A stretch of DNA of 64,000 bases from Shewanella seohaensis (GTDB taxonomy: Bacteria; Pseudomonadota; Gammaproteobacteria; Enterobacterales; Shewanellaceae). Positions within the stretch are counted from its first letter, which is position 1; every line of letters starts with the position of its first letter. The position numbers and the translations under genes are program-made. This document shows, piece after piece, positions 1 to 9,280 of this stretch. The stretch lies in contig NZ_CP104900.1 in NCBI RefSeq assembly GCF_025449215.1, forward strand, positions 248,001 to 312,000, in the 5' to 3' direction. The notes under the pieces are model-generated. The model saw only the letters and a program-made list of their open reading frames with translations, made no database searches and was not told where the DNA came from.

Positions 1-656
1 TGCGAAATTTGGCCCACGAGATCAAAAATCCCTTGGGCGGCCTACGTGGCGCGGCACAATTGCTCTCGCGGGAATTAGAGGATCCGGCACAAAAGGAATT
101 TACCAATCTGATCATTGAGCAGGCCGACCGCCTGCGCAGCCTAGTGGACAGATTGCTCGGTCCGCAGCGACCGACCCAACATAGCCTGCACAACATTCAT
201 CAAGTGGTGCAGAAGGTCTATAAACTCGTGGAAATGGCTCTGCCCGCCAATATTCAGCTAAAGCGCGACTACGATCCTTCGATTCCCGATATCGAGATGG
301 ATCCCGACCAAATGCAACAAGCCGTGTTGAATATTTTGCAGAATGCGGTGCAAGCCCTTGAGCATACAGGTGGCGAAATCCTGATCCGCACCCGCACGCA
401 ACATCAGGTCACTATCGGTTCGCAGCGCCACAAGCTCGTGCTGACCCTGTCCATTATCGACAATGGCCCAGGTATACCACCGGAGCTGATGGACACGCTG
501 TTTTATCCCATGGTCACCAGTCGTGAGCAAGGTTCGGGGCTGGGCCTATCGATTGCCCATAACATTGCCAGATTACACTCGGGCAGAATCGATTGTGTAT
601 CTAGCCCTGGGCATACCGAATTTATCATTTCGTTACCGATTTTAAGCGCCAAATAA
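1..656 (+). CDS. glnL: Nitrogen regulation sensor kinase/phosphatase NtrB (GlnL), 5' truncated by window edge
   Basis: About 218 C-terminal residues of the cytoplasmic sensor that phosphorylates or dephosphorylates NtrC according to PII status. The reading frame runs in from outside the window (first full codon at base 3), so the TTG at base 9 is not a real start. The H-box NLAHEIKNP lies at the very edge, with the phospho-accepting His codon at 15-17. It is followed by an N-box (NILQNAVQA), a G1 box (DNGPGIP) and a G2 box (GSGLGLSIA) of the HATPase domain. The family is about 350 residues, so the N-terminal PAS sensing domain is missing here. The response regulator gene starts 37 bases downstream, the usual glnL-glnG arrangement; glnA probably lies upstream. 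Confidence 0.95.
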   Translation, partial: RNLAHEIKNPLGGLRGAAQLLSRELEDPAQKEFTNLIIEQADRLRSLVDRLLGPQRPTQHSLHNIHQVVQKVYKLVEMALPANIQLKRDYDPSIPDIEMDPDQMQQAVLNILQNAVQALEHTGGEILIRTRTQHQVTIGSQRHKLVLTLSIIDNGPGIPPELMDTLFYPMVTSREQGSGLGLSIAHNIARLHSGRIDCVSSPGHTEFIISLPILSAK

Positions 657-693
657 TCAAGACAAACCAACACATACCGTATGAGGAAGCAAA

Positions 694-2109
694 ATGCGAA
701 TGAGTGAACAAGTGTGGATCCTCGACGATGACAGTTCGATACGTTGGGTGCTCGAAAAGGCGCTACAAGGCGCGAAACTCAGCACTGCCAGCTTTGCCGC
801 GGCCGAATCACTCTGGCAAGCATTAGAGATTTCCCAGCCACGGGTCATAGTCTCAGATATTCGTATGCCGGGCACCGATGGCTTAACCCTATTAGAAAGG
901 TTGCAAATCCACTACCCGCATATTCCCGTCATCATCATGACTGCACATTCGGATTTAGACAGTGCCGTCAGCGCCTATCAGGCGGGGGCATTTGAGTATT
1001 TACCCAAGCCCTTCGATATTGATGAAGCGATTTCCTTAGTCGAGCGCGCCCTAACCCATGCGACCGAGCAAAGCCCTGCACCTGCGGCGCAGGAGACGCA
1101 AGTCAAAACGCCCGAAATCATAGGTGAAGCGCCCGCCATGCAGGAGGTATTTCGCGCCATCGGCCGATTATCACGCTCCTCAATCAGCGTGCTCATCAAC
1201 GGCCAATCGGGTACGGGTAAAGAGCTGGTTGCAGGCGCATTGCACAAACACAGTCCACGCAAGGATAAGCCCTTTATTGCCTTGAATATGGCGGCAATTC
1301 CCAAAGACTTAATCGAATCAGAACTCTTCGGCCATGAAAAAGGCGCCTTCACCGGCGCGGCAAACGTGCGCCAAGGACGCTTCGAGCAAGCCAATGGAGG
1401 CACCCTGTTTTTAGATGAAATAGGCGATATGCCGCTGGACGTGCAAACCCGCCTGCTGCGGGTGCTCGCCGATGGGCAATTTTATCGAGTCGGCGGCCAT
1501 AGCGCAGTCCAAGTGGATGTGCGCATTATTGCCGCTACTCACCAAGATCTAGAGCAACTCGTACTTAAGGGAGGATTTAGGGAAGACCTATTCCATCGGC
1601 TCAATGTTATCCGCGTCCACTTGCCGCCGCTGTCACAACGCCGTGAGGATATTCCCCAACTGGCGACCCACTTTTTAGCCTCCGCCGCGAAGGAGATTGG
1701 TGTCGAGGCAAAAATCCTCACCAAAGAGACCGCAGCCAAGCTATCGCAACTGCCTTGGCCAGGGAACGTCAGACAACTCGAGAATACCTGTCGCTGGCTC
1801 ACGGTAATGGCCTCAGGGCAAGAAATCCTGCCCCAGGATTTACCCCCAGAGCTACTTAAAGAGCCCGCCAGTAATAATCCTATGGCAAAAGGCAGCCAAG
1901 ATTGGCAATCGGCACTCACAGAGTGGATTGACCAAAAACTGTCTGAGGGAAATAGTGATTTATTAACCGAAGTTCAGCCGGCCTTTGAACGTATTTTGCT
2001 CGAAACCGCATTACGCCATACCCAAGGGCATAAACAAGAAGCGGCAAAACGTTTAGGTTGGGGAAGAAATACCTTAACGCGAAAACTCAAAGAATTATCT
2101 ATGGATTAA
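694..2109 (+). CDS. glnG: Nitrogen regulation response regulator NtrC (GlnG)
   Basis: A sigma-54 enhancer-binding activator of nitrogen assimilation genes, phosphorylated by NtrB. The 471 residues match the family length. The receiver domain has the acidic pocket (ILDDD) and Asp55 in VSDIRMPG. The central AAA+ domain shows a Walker A (GQSGTGKE) and the sigma-54 contact loop GAFTGA. The C-terminal Fis-type helix-turn-helix is HKQEAAKRLGWGRNTLTRK. The ATG at 694 is preceded by an AGGAAG ribosome site at good spacing; an in-frame ATG six bases later is a possible alternative. A hairpin terminator follows the stop codon. Confidence 0.97.
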   Translation: MRMSEQVWILDDDSSIRWVLEKALQGAKLSTASFAAAESLWQALEISQPRVIVSDIRMPGTDGLTLLERLQIHYPHIPVIIMTAHSDLDSAVSAYQAGAFEYLPKPFDIDEAISLVERALTHATEQSPAPAAQETQVKTPEIIGEAPAMQEVFRAIGRLSRSSISVLINGQSGTGKELVAGALHKHSPRKDKPFIALNMAAIPKDLIESELFGHEKGAFTGAANVRQGRFEQANGGTLFLDEIGDMPLDVQTRLLRVLADGQFYRVGGHSAVQVDVRIIAATHQDLEQLVLKGGFREDLFHRLNVIRVHLPPLSQRREDIPQLATHFLASAAKEIGVEAKILTKETAAKLSQLPWPGNVRQLENTCRWLTVMASGQEILPQDLPPELLKEPASNNPMAKGSQDWQSALTEWIDQKLSEGNSDLLTEVQPAFERILLETALRHTQGHKQEAAKRLGWGRNTLTRKLKELSMD

Positions 2110-2125
2110 CCATCCATTAAAAAGC

Positions 2126-2153
2126 AAAAAAGGGATATAACTATCCCTTTTTT
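2126..2153. terminator. Bidirectional terminator between glnG and the outer-membrane barrel gene
   Basis: A perfect 12-bp inverted repeat (AAAAAAGGGATA / TATCCCTTTTTT) with a TAAC loop, bearing an A-tract on one side and a T-tract on the other. It sits between two convergent genes, so it can stop both. Confidence 0.85.
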
Positions 2154-2177
2154 ATTATTTAGATTTAATCTAAATCA

Positions 2178-2735
2178 TTAGAACTGGTAATGAACACCAA
2201 TCGCCAGTTGCTTCATATCGGTGTCGATATCGTTCACATTTAAATAGCTGTGGTCAGCATCTAAATCACCTGTGGTGACATCATAGCTAAAGCGCACATT
2301 TAAATGCTCGGTCACGGCAGCATTAATACCTACGCCGTACGTCCAACCAAAGCCTGTGAAATCTTCATCGAAACCAAAACCGTCAAAATTCATAGCCATA
2401 GATGCAACACCAACTTTTGCATAAGCCGAGAACATATCATTGATTTGCAGAGTAAACTTAGGCGTGAAGGTTAATGCACCCGCTGTGACATCCGTATCGC
2501 TGTCGCCCAAATCGGCCGTCGCAAATAAATTGGCTTCTAAACCAAACCACTCGTTGAAGTTGTAACCACCGTAAACACCGAAACCTGTGCCAGTATCTGA
2601 ATCATCAAAAACATCCACAGCTACGCGGTTTAGTGCGCCACCCACATAGAAACCAGTAGTATCGGCAGCCGCTGAAGCTTGGCCGGCCACTAATGCTGAT
2701 AATAAAGATACCGCAACTAAAGATAGTTTTTTCAT
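2178..2735 (-). CDS. Outer membrane beta-barrel protein (OmpA/OmpW-like small porin)
   Basis: A 185-residue exported protein with a clear signal peptide (MKKLSLVAVSLLSALVAG..ASA, cleavage near residue 22). The body alternates polar and aromatic/glycine residues (TGFYVGGAL, GFGVYGGYNFNEWFG, HLNVRFSYD) and ends in Phe (GVHYQF), as BAM-dependent barrels do. The length suits an eight-stranded OMP_b-brl/OmpA-like barrel without a peptidoglycan-binding domain. It is transcribed alone and converges on glnG. The ligand or role cannot be inferred from sequence. Confidence 0.85.
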   Translation of the reverse strand: MKKLSLVAVSLLSALVAGQASAAADTTGFYVGGALNRVAVDVFDDSDTGTGFGVYGGYNFNEWFGLEANLFATADLGDSDTDVTAGALTFTPKFTLQINDMFSAYAKVGVASMAMNFDGFGFDEDFTGFGWTYGVGINAAVTEHLNVRFSYDVTTGDLDADHSYLNVNDIDTDMKQLAIGVHYQF

Positions 2736-2921
2736 TATATTTTCCTAATGAGTTAACTTGAGTAGTAAACGCTGCGGATATTACAACAAACAAATAATAA
2801 GAGTGACAGTTTGTAAAAACTAAATGCGCTTTATACAGGAAGTATTCAGCTTTAAGTTAAACAATAACAAACTTAATATACTTAAGTATTAAATAACATA
2901 CTCAATATTAAACAATAAGTC

Positions 2922-3329
2922 TTAACTTACCATTCGCAATAAATTCATAATACCGAAATAACACCAACGAATTATCGAACGGCGTTTTCGTTCATCAAGG
3001 CATTCAATAATCATGACCTTTCCTGACTGCGCGCAGGTCACACGGCTGCGCCACATCAACAAGGGCCAAATATGCAGTCGGTAGCCCCGTTGCGCGATAT
3101 TAAATGGGATCGTTCTCGGCCAATAATATAAAGATTGGCGCAGGATAAGCTCGCTCCAAACGCCCGTAGGAGGATTGACTAAATACGGATCGGGGAGTTT
3201 TGAACCAGGCCCCGCGCTCGCGGCGGGGGCATGTTCGGCAATCAACTCGAAGCGGGTCGATAATTTATGATAACGGCAGATGAGCCGAGTCTGTTCGGCC
3301 AAGGGATGAACCTGCTGTATCCATGACAT
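2922..3329 (-). CDS. Hypothetical protein downstream of fieF
   Basis: About 135 residues that I do not recognise. It is rich in Trp, Tyr, Leu and Arg, with no signal peptide and no obvious membrane segment; the C-terminus is basic (DERKRRSIIRW) and then hydrophobic. The start chosen is the ATG of MSWIQQ, because the AAGGA ribosome site lies six bases before it but abuts the upstream ATG of MVMSW (3335). It starts 34 bases after the fieF stop on the same strand and is probably cotranscribed. That is only weak evidence for a metal-related role. It is kept because it has a ribosome site and a coherent operon position. Confidence 0.6.
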   Translation of the reverse strand: MSWIQQVHPLAEQTRLICRYHKLSTRFELIAEHAPAASAGPGSKLPDPYLVNPPTGVWSELILRQSLYYWPRTIPFNIAQRGYRLHIWPLLMWRSRVTCAQSGKVMIIECLDERKRRSIIRWCYFGIMNLLRMVS

Positions 3330-3363
3330 AACCATTCCTTTGGTTGTGACTCGTGATTGAGGG

Positions 3364-4257
3364 TTAAACCACTAAACTGGGTTCCACCTGCACAGGATCT
3401 TGGTGAATAATCACCTCGGCATCTTCAAAGGCGGCCTTTACCCTTAGCCCTGTAGTATCGGCAATGCTGTGGGCTTCGTTCAGGCTCAGGTTACCATCCA
3501 ACTCTAAATGGAATTGAATAAAGATGGTTTTACCTGCTTGACGCGTGCGTAAATCATGTAGCCCTTGCACTCTAGGATCTTGCTTGGCGATTTGCTTAAT
3601 TTGCTGACGCGTCTCTTCATCCAACTCACGGTCAAGCAGCGCTTGAATAGAGCGGTAACCTAAATCAAAGGCCTGTTGACCTATGTAGCAGGCGATAAGC
3701 ACGGCAAAGAGTCCATCGGCCCACCACCAACCATATTGGGACAAGACGAGCGCCAACAGTACCGCTGCATTGAGAAATAAATCCGACTTGTAGTGCAACG
3801 AATCGGCTTCAACCACTGTGCTCTTGGTTGCCGCCAGCGCCCGCTTTTGTAACATCACTAACGCCAATGTCAGCACGATAGCGACGACAGATACCACCAC
3901 GCCTAAGGTGGCATGCTCAACGGGGGCGGGATTGAGTAAGCGTTCTCCGCCATAAAACAGCAGCAGGAATGCCGAGCCCATGATAAAGGCCGATTGCGCC
4001 AGCGACGCTAACGGCTCGGCCTTACCGTGACCGTATCTGTGGTCATGGTCGGCAGGAACGATAGCATAACGAATGGCGATAAAGTTGATGATCGAGGCGA
4101 GCGCATCGGCAAAGGAGTCCGTTAAGGACGCCAGCATACTGGCCGAGCCTGAATATAACCAAGCTAACAGCTTGATAATAATAAGGGTCAAAGCGGTAGC
4201 CACGGAAGCGCGACTAGCCAGTTTGACCCAAAAATCGTATTGGGAAGTTTGAGTCAT
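3364..4257 (-). CDS. fieF: Cation diffusion facilitator, ferrous iron/zinc efflux pump FieF
   Basis: An inner-membrane proton antiporter exporting Fe(II), Zn(II) and related cations. Its 297 residues match FieF/YiiP. Six hydrophobic segments precede a C-terminal cytoplasmic metal-binding domain ending with histidine-rich EVIIHQDP. The transport-site residues are in place: Asp47 and Asp51 in SLTDSFADA, and His155 and Asp159 in LHYKSD. The DHDHRYGHGKAE loop is typical of the family. As in enterobacteria it lies next to cpxP and cpxRA, and it reads in the same direction as cpxP, 50 bases downstream of it. Confidence 0.93.
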   Translation of the reverse strand: MTQTSQYDFWVKLASRASVATALTLIIIKLLAWLYSGSASMLASLTDSFADALASIINFIAIRYAIVPADHDHRYGHGKAEPLASLAQSAFIMGSAFLLLFYGGERLLNPAPVEHATLGVVVSVVAIVLTLALVMLQKRALAATKSTVVEADSLHYKSDLFLNAAVLLALVLSQYGWWWADGLFAVLIACYIGQQAFDLGYRSIQALLDRELDEETRQQIKQIAKQDPRVQGLHDLRTRQAGKTIFIQFHLELDGNLSLNEAHSIADTTGLRVKAAFEDAEVIIHQDPVQVEPSLVV

Positions 4258-4307
4258 AGGGGTCTATATCGGGAAGCTATGACTCTATTGTATATCAGCT
4301 TACAAGC

Positions 4308-4799
4308 TTAACCGCGAGGTTCTTTACCAGCTTGTGCTTCAAATCGCGCTTTAAATTTTGCTTGTTGCTCAGGCGTTAGCAGGTTGTAGATCTGATTCTG
4401 CATCTTCATCCGTTCAATCGCTTGAGCTTGGCGTTTTTCCTGCTGGGCACTCATTAATGCCTTAGCTTGCGCCTCATCGAAGTTGGCCGCAGTGATCAGC
4501 GCATGCATCTCGGCGCGGTGCGCTAAACGCTCTTCCTTGGTTGGTCTATTATCGCTGCGGGCAGCACGTTGCTCGGCGAACAGTTTCTTAATATCAGCCT
4601 TTTGTGCATCGGTTAAATCCAAACCTTCAAACATTCTGTGCATACCGTCATGGCCCATACGGTCGCCGTGTTTGTGGAACTCACCCCGAGGATGATCGCA
4701 GCCCTGGCCGGGTTCGGCACTGACTGTCGTCGCAAATACTGCTGAGCTTGCTAAGATGGCAAATAGGCCAGCTTTTAAAGGAGATAATGTTTTCATCAT
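4308..4799 (-). CDS. cpxP: Periplasmic CpxP/Spy-family adaptor chaperone
   Basis: A periplasmic inhibitor/sensor of the Cpx system, related to Spy. It has a signal peptide (KAGLFAILASSAVFATTVSA) and then a helical, charged domain. Both family LTxxQ-type motifs are visible: LTDAQKADIKK and, near the C-terminus, LTPEQQAKFKARF. It is about 163 residues long from the ATG at 4799, which has a GAGG ribosome site five bases upstream; an upstream ATG (4817) lacks one. It is transcribed divergently from cpxRA, as in Escherichia coli, and the intergenic region carries CpxR half-sites. Confidence 0.9.
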   Translation of the reverse strand: MMKTLSPLKAGLFAILASSAVFATTVSAEPGQGCDHPRGEFHKHGDRMGHDGMHRMFEGLDLTDAQKADIKKLFAEQRAARSDNRPTKEERLAHRAEMHALITAANFDEAQAKALMSAQQEKRQAQAIERMKMQNQIYNLLTPEQQAKFKARFEAQAGKEPRG

Positions 4800-4911
4800 G
4801 TTAACCTCAATATTCAACTTATGTTGTATACAGTGACGACCCTTTTAAAAGCCGAATCACTTTCGACGATTACAGTCTAAAGCACCCTATGTAAGTGAGG
4901 TCGTGACCTGA

Positions 4912-4936
4912 GTAAATCAGTGTAAAGTTGCGATAA
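4912..4936 (+). promoter_or_regulatory. CpxR binding site with three phased half-sites
   Basis: GTAAA at 4912-4916 and again at 4922-4926, separated by exactly five bases, reproduces the known CpxR consensus GTAAA-N5-GTAAA. A third, one-mismatch half-site (GATAA, 4932-4936) continues the 10-bp phase. The site lies about 113 bp from the cpxP start and 209 bp from the cpxR start, in the 345-bp divergent intergenic region (4800-5144). Nothing else was recognised in that gap. Confidence 0.75.
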
Positions 4937-5144
4937 GAACTATCCCAAAACAATCTTAAGGTGTTGAAACTCGCGTATTAAGAACAGCTTGAGCATACAG
5001 ATTCTCTATTCTTTACTTTGGCTTACATTGCTACACAGCAATTGACATCAAAAGAGGTATACTCAGGCAAAATACTCAAACCGTCTGTGGTTTAGCACAT
5101 CGCTTTGAGTCTTTCGCACCAGTTCACCCAGATTAAGGAACACT

Positions 5145-5831
5145 ATGAGTCGGATATTATTAATCGATGATGATCTTGGTTTATCAGAACTTCTCGGACA
5201 ATTACTCGAACTCGAAGGGTTTAAACTCACCCTAGCCTACGATGGCAAGCAAGGCTTAGAACTGGCCCTCGCGGGGGATTACGATCTGATCTTACTCGAC
5301 GTGATGCTGCCTAAATTAAACGGTTTTGAAGTGCTACGCGCCCTGCGCCAACACAAACAAACTCCGGTGTTGATGCTCACAGCCAGAGGCGATGAGATTG
5401 ACCGAGTGGTAGGGCTTGAGATCGGTGCAGATGATTATTTACCTAAGCCCTTCAATGACAGGGAGCTTATCGCCCGTATTCGCGCCATCATTCGCCGCTC
5501 GCACTTAACCGCCCAAGAAATCCATGCCACACCGGCGCAAGAGTTTGGTGATTTACGCTTAGATCCCTCACGCCAAGAGGCTTACTGCAATGAGCAACTC
5601 ATCATACTCACAGGGACTGAGTTTACCCTGCTGCACACACTGGCACTGCATGCGGGAGAGTTGATGAATAAAGAAGAGCTCAATGAAATTGTGCTCGGCA
5701 AAAAACTCATGCCCTTCGATCGCAGCCTAGATATGCACCTGTCGAATCTACGCAAAAAGCTCCCCGAGCGTAGCGATGGCAGACCTAGGGTGAAAACCAT
5801 CCGTGGCAAAGGCTATATCTGGCTACCATAA
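5145..5831 (+). CDS. cpxR: Envelope stress response regulator CpxR
   Basis: An OmpR/PhoB-class regulator of the envelope stress response. It is 228 residues long, with the receiver pocket LIDDD, phospho-acceptor Asp52 in LLDVMLP, and the switch Lys in YLPKPF. The C-terminal winged helix ends with the family signature KTIRGKGYIWLP. AAGGAAC precedes the ATG. The kinase gene follows after 14 bases. It is probably autoregulated through the upstream CpxR half-sites. Confidence 0.95.
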   Translation: MSRILLIDDDLGLSELLGQLLELEGFKLTLAYDGKQGLELALAGDYDLILLDVMLPKLNGFEVLRALRQHKQTPVLMLTARGDEIDRVVGLEIGADDYLPKPFNDRELIARIRAIIRRSHLTAQEIHATPAQEFGDLRLDPSRQEAYCNEQLIILTGTEFTLLHTLALHAGELMNKEELNEIVLGKKLMPFDRSLDMHLSNLRKKLPERSDGRPRVKTIRGKGYIWLP

Positions 5832-5845
5832 CGGCGGGAACAACT

Positions 5846-7195
5846 GTGCCTAATCGTTTATTTATCAAATTACTGCTCGGATTTTGGATCTGTAGCTCGC
5901 TGATTATCGCTTTAGTCGGCTTGCTGCCTTTGCTGCAGCAAAATCACGACCGCGCGCCTATCCCACCCCATATGCAAAAAATGCTCGCGACCGTAGCTCA
6001 GCGAATTCAAGCCAACCCTGAGCTGATAAAGTCCGATTTTCTGCGCCGCTGGGAAAGGCGTGGCGATATGGAAGGCAAGCCCCTGCGACTCTATCTAGCG
6101 AACAGCCAAGGCCAAGTGATTAACACCAGCCGAGTGAGCCGTGGCGTACGCAGTTTTATGCTGATGACAGATGAGGAAAAGCAACCCATTAGTCATCAAT
6201 TTAAAGATGAGCTAGTGTTTGGCCCCTATCAATTTAGCCTCGAAGGCGAAACCTATTACCTCTATGGTCGCTTGCCGGATATTCACCCTCGCCCATGGTT
6301 TTTCTTCTTTATCGAAAATAAGCTGCTCACCCTAAGTCTAGCCATAGTGCTCTCGGGATTACTGTGCGCCATTCTCGCATGGCATTTAGGTAAGCCATTA
6401 AGCTCACTAAAGAAAAGTGCCGATGCCCTCGCCGAAGGCGACCTCAGTAACCGTGTCGATAAGGCGACCACTCAACGTAACGATGAAATCGGCCAACTCG
6501 CCACCGCGTTTAATAGCATGGCGGACTCGATTGAGGCCATGGTGAAAAATCAGCAACGTTTGATGGGGGACATTTCCCACGAACTGCGCACCCCACTGAC
6601 CCGGCTACAATTGTCACTGGCATTGGCCCGCAAGAAAGGCCAACAGACTACGGAAACCGACCGTATCGCCTACGAGGCCGAGCAATTAGAAAAATTGATC
6701 GCAGAGCTGCTGGAGTTATCGCGGGTCAAACTCAGCACCAATGAAACTAAAGTGCGCCTCGGATTAGCCGAGTCCCTCAGCCAAGTGCTAGATGACGCCG
6801 AGTTTGAGGCCGATCAACAGGGTAAAAAGATCACTATCGACATCGATGAAGCCATCGAGCTCAGCCATTATCCTAAATCCCTGTCCCGTGCGATAGAAAA
6901 CCTACTGCGCAACGCCATTCGTTATGCCCAGAGCGATATCCACCTACGCGCGAACCAAACCAACGGCCAAGTACAGATCACCATTAAAGATGATGGCCCG
7001 GGAATAGACCCTGCTGAGCTTGAAGCGATTTTCAAACCCTTCTATCGCCCCGATTCGGCAAGGCAGCGGGAAAGCGGTGGCTGGGGCCTAGGACTCGCCA
7101 TTACCGAAGCGGCCATTAGCGCCCATAAAGGTAAAATCAGAGCCGAGAATCGTCAGCCCCACGGCCTCGAGGTCAATATCAGTTTACCGACCTAA
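5846..7195 (+). CDS. cpxA: Envelope stress sensor histidine kinase CpxA
   Basis: An inner-membrane sensor kinase that acts on CpxR and is inhibited by CpxP. It is 449 residues long from a GTG start. It has an N-terminal membrane helix (residues 8-30), a periplasmic sensor, a second helix (about 157-180) and a HAMP linker. His245 is in the H-box DISHELRTP, and the HATPase boxes are NLLRNAIRYA, DDGPGI and GWGLGLAI. GTG is the only sensible start close to cpxR, and AGCGGGAA-like bases precede it. A hairpin follows the stop codon. Confidence 0.95.
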   Translation: MPNRLFIKLLLGFWICSSLIIALVGLLPLLQQNHDRAPIPPHMQKMLATVAQRIQANPELIKSDFLRRWERRGDMEGKPLRLYLANSQGQVINTSRVSRGVRSFMLMTDEEKQPISHQFKDELVFGPYQFSLEGETYYLYGRLPDIHPRPWFFFFIENKLLTLSLAIVLSGLLCAILAWHLGKPLSSLKKSADALAEGDLSNRVDKATTQRNDEIGQLATAFNSMADSIEAMVKNQQRLMGDISHELRTPLTRLQLSLALARKKGQQTTETDRIAYEAEQLEKLIAELLELSRVKLSTNETKVRLGLAESLSQVLDDAEFEADQQGKKITIDIDEAIELSHYPKSLSRAIENLLRNAIRYAQSDIHLRANQTNGQVQITIKDDGPGIDPAELEAIFKPFYRPDSARQRESGGWGLGLAITEAAISAHKGKIRAENRQPHGLEVNISLPT

Positions 7196-7200
7196 AAACA

Positions 7201-7231
7201 TAAGCCCCACTAACACAGTTAGCGGGGCTTA
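7201..7231. terminator. Terminator between cpxA and acoR
   Basis: Inverted repeat TAAGCCCC / GGGGCTTA with an inner TAAC/GTTA pairing, between two convergent genes. The flanking T-tracts are short (TTTCAT on plus, GTTTTTA on minus), so it is probably used in both directions. Confidence 0.7.
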
Positions 7232-7253
7232 TTTCATCAATAGTCAACTGCCG

Positions 7254-9111
7254 TTAGCCCTTAATCCCTAGCTGTTTTAACTTGCGATACAAGGCATTAC
7301 GGCTAATCCCCAAACGCTTAGCACATTGGCTCACATTGCCCTCGCAGGCACGGTAAGCCTGTAACACGTTCAGATTTATGGTTCCGTGGAGCGAGTCTAT
7401 GGTGGTAGAACTAGACTCGGACAGTTCGTGCGGATGCGCCGTGGTTTCGGCGTCGACAACTTCAGTTAAAGTTTGGGGCTCAAACGCCAGATTCATGAGC
7501 TTTTGAGCCAGGTAATCGGGGAGATGATTTATCTCGAGTACAGCCTCACCTTCGGCCATCAAACACGCCACCTGCATTAAGTTATCCAACTCCCTTAGGT
7601 TGCCGGGCCAATCGTAACGCATTAGTTGCGCCAACAACTCAGTACACAAGGTTTGCGCGCTACTGCGGTGACGACGGTGCAATTTATGGATAATGCGCTC
7701 AATATCCTGCCGCTCACGTAGCGCAGGAAGCCGCACCTGCAATCCATTTAGGCGATAAAACAAGTCCTGACGAAACAATCCCTGCGCCACCAGCGACTCT
7801 AAATCCATATGGGTCGCGGCGATGATCTGAATATCGACCTTAAAACTTTGATTACTGCCGACGGGAACGACCTCGCGCTCCTGCAACACCCGGAGTAAAC
7901 GGCTCTGCGCCGCCAGCGGCATCTCACCAATTTCATCGAGGAACAAAAAGCCACCGTGGGCTTGGCGGATCTTACCGATAAAACCGGTTCTATTAGCGCC
8001 AGTAAAAGCCCCCGCCTGATAACCAAATAACTCAGACTCAACCAACTCAGCGGGCAAGGCGGCGCAGTTTACCGCCACCAAGGGCTGCGCGCGGCGGGCA
8101 CTCTGGGCGTGGAGCTTTTTCACAAATTGCTCCTTGCCGACCCCCGTTTCGCCAAGCACCAGTAGGGGGATCTGCTTAGTAATCACCTTGTTCGCCTGCT
8201 GCCAAGCCCGCTCAAGCAGTGGATCGCGAAACCTGACCCCTAATTGGTTCAAGGGTTTGTCTTGAAGGGTTCTGGTACTTTTCGTCTGCGTCAGTGCCAG
8301 CGCTTGGGTCTGCACATGCAGCGCCGAATCGCGGTGAAAGCCCCCGCTCGCGCCCAATTGTCGCCGAGGTGTTGCTCTAGACTGTCACCCAACTTGGCTT
8401 GGCTCAGCAGCTGTTTCGCCATGGGATTACAACCCACAATTCGCCCGTCACTGCTGGCGATAACTATGCCTTGCCAACCAGAATTTAATAGACTCGGCTG
8501 CGCCGCGAAATCGATTCGATAGTGACTATCGGGCAGATGACACAGCAGCGCCGTTTCGACCTGCTGCGCCAAACTCGACACTAGCATCAAGGTTTGCTGC
8601 GAATGCCGCTGCTGCTCACTGGTAATATCGAGCACTCCGAGCATCTCGCCTTGGGGCGAAAAAATCGGGCAAGCGGTGCAACTCATAAAACGGTTTTGGC
8701 GGATAAAATGCTGCTCACCGACCACTGATACCGCCTGCTTGGCCGTGAGCGCCGTGCCTATTGCATTGGTGCCCTTATACTTTTCGAGCCAGTTGACCCC
8801 AATATCGAGCGCCACATCCGCCAGCTTGCTGGAATAGCGGCTCACCCCCAATGTTTCAGCACATAACCGTCGGCATCGGAGAGTAATAATCGACTATTGG
8901 AGTGCGCCATCAGTTGATTAAACAGCGGCAAGGCATGGGATTGTACTAATTCGATGAGCTGCTGATATTGCTCATGTTTATGTTTGAGCTCCGCACGCGT
9001 GAGCCTGAGATCCTCACCAGCACGAAACTCTGATAAGCCAGCACCTAAGCTGCGTTGCCATGAATCGGCTAACCATGCCTGTGTGGTTGGAAAATGCGGT
9101 TTTACTGTCAT
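7254..9111 (-). CDS. acoR: Sigma-54 dependent activator, AcoR family (frame broken twice as read)
   Basis: Three abutting reading frames together make one 619-residue AcoR-type activator. The N-terminal GAF-like sensor and PAS-like segments are followed by an AAA+ domain with Walker A GETGVGKE and sigma-54 loop GAFTGA. A C-terminal Fis helix-turn-helix (NVSQCAKRLGISRNALYRKL) completes it. The breaks fall in two five-base C runs on the plus strand (8845-8849 and 8341-8345). Adding one base in each restores HWG-VSRYS and ARAG-GFHRDS in a single frame. The start chosen is the ATG at 9111, seven bases after GGAG. It is divergent from exaC, which has a sigma-54 promoter and is the likely target. 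Sequence error is more likely than a true pseudogene. Confidence 0.85.
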
Positions 9112-9143
9112 AGCCATGCTCCCCGAGCGCTGTTCCATTTCGG

Positions 9144-9158
9144 CACACTCACGGTGTG
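9144..9158. promoter_or_regulatory. Inverted repeat, possible upstream activator site
   Basis: CACAC-N5-GTGTG lies just upstream of acoR and about 125 bp upstream of the exaC sigma-54 promoter, where an enhancer-binding protein site would be expected. The assignment to AcoR is inference. Confidence 0.35.
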
Positions 9159-9280
9159 TCGTTGGATGACAAAATGACCACAGGGCACCTTTCCTTCCGT
9201 GAGCGCCCTATTATTTTGGATCTGCAAAATTAGCTTTTCATCATACTGTTAGCTCAACAAGTGTACAACTCCTGCCAGTT

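Noticed and set aside
7254..9138. Three separate regulatory genes instead of one acoR
   Set aside because: The three frames abut, carry consecutive domains of a single AcoR-type protein, and join with one base each.
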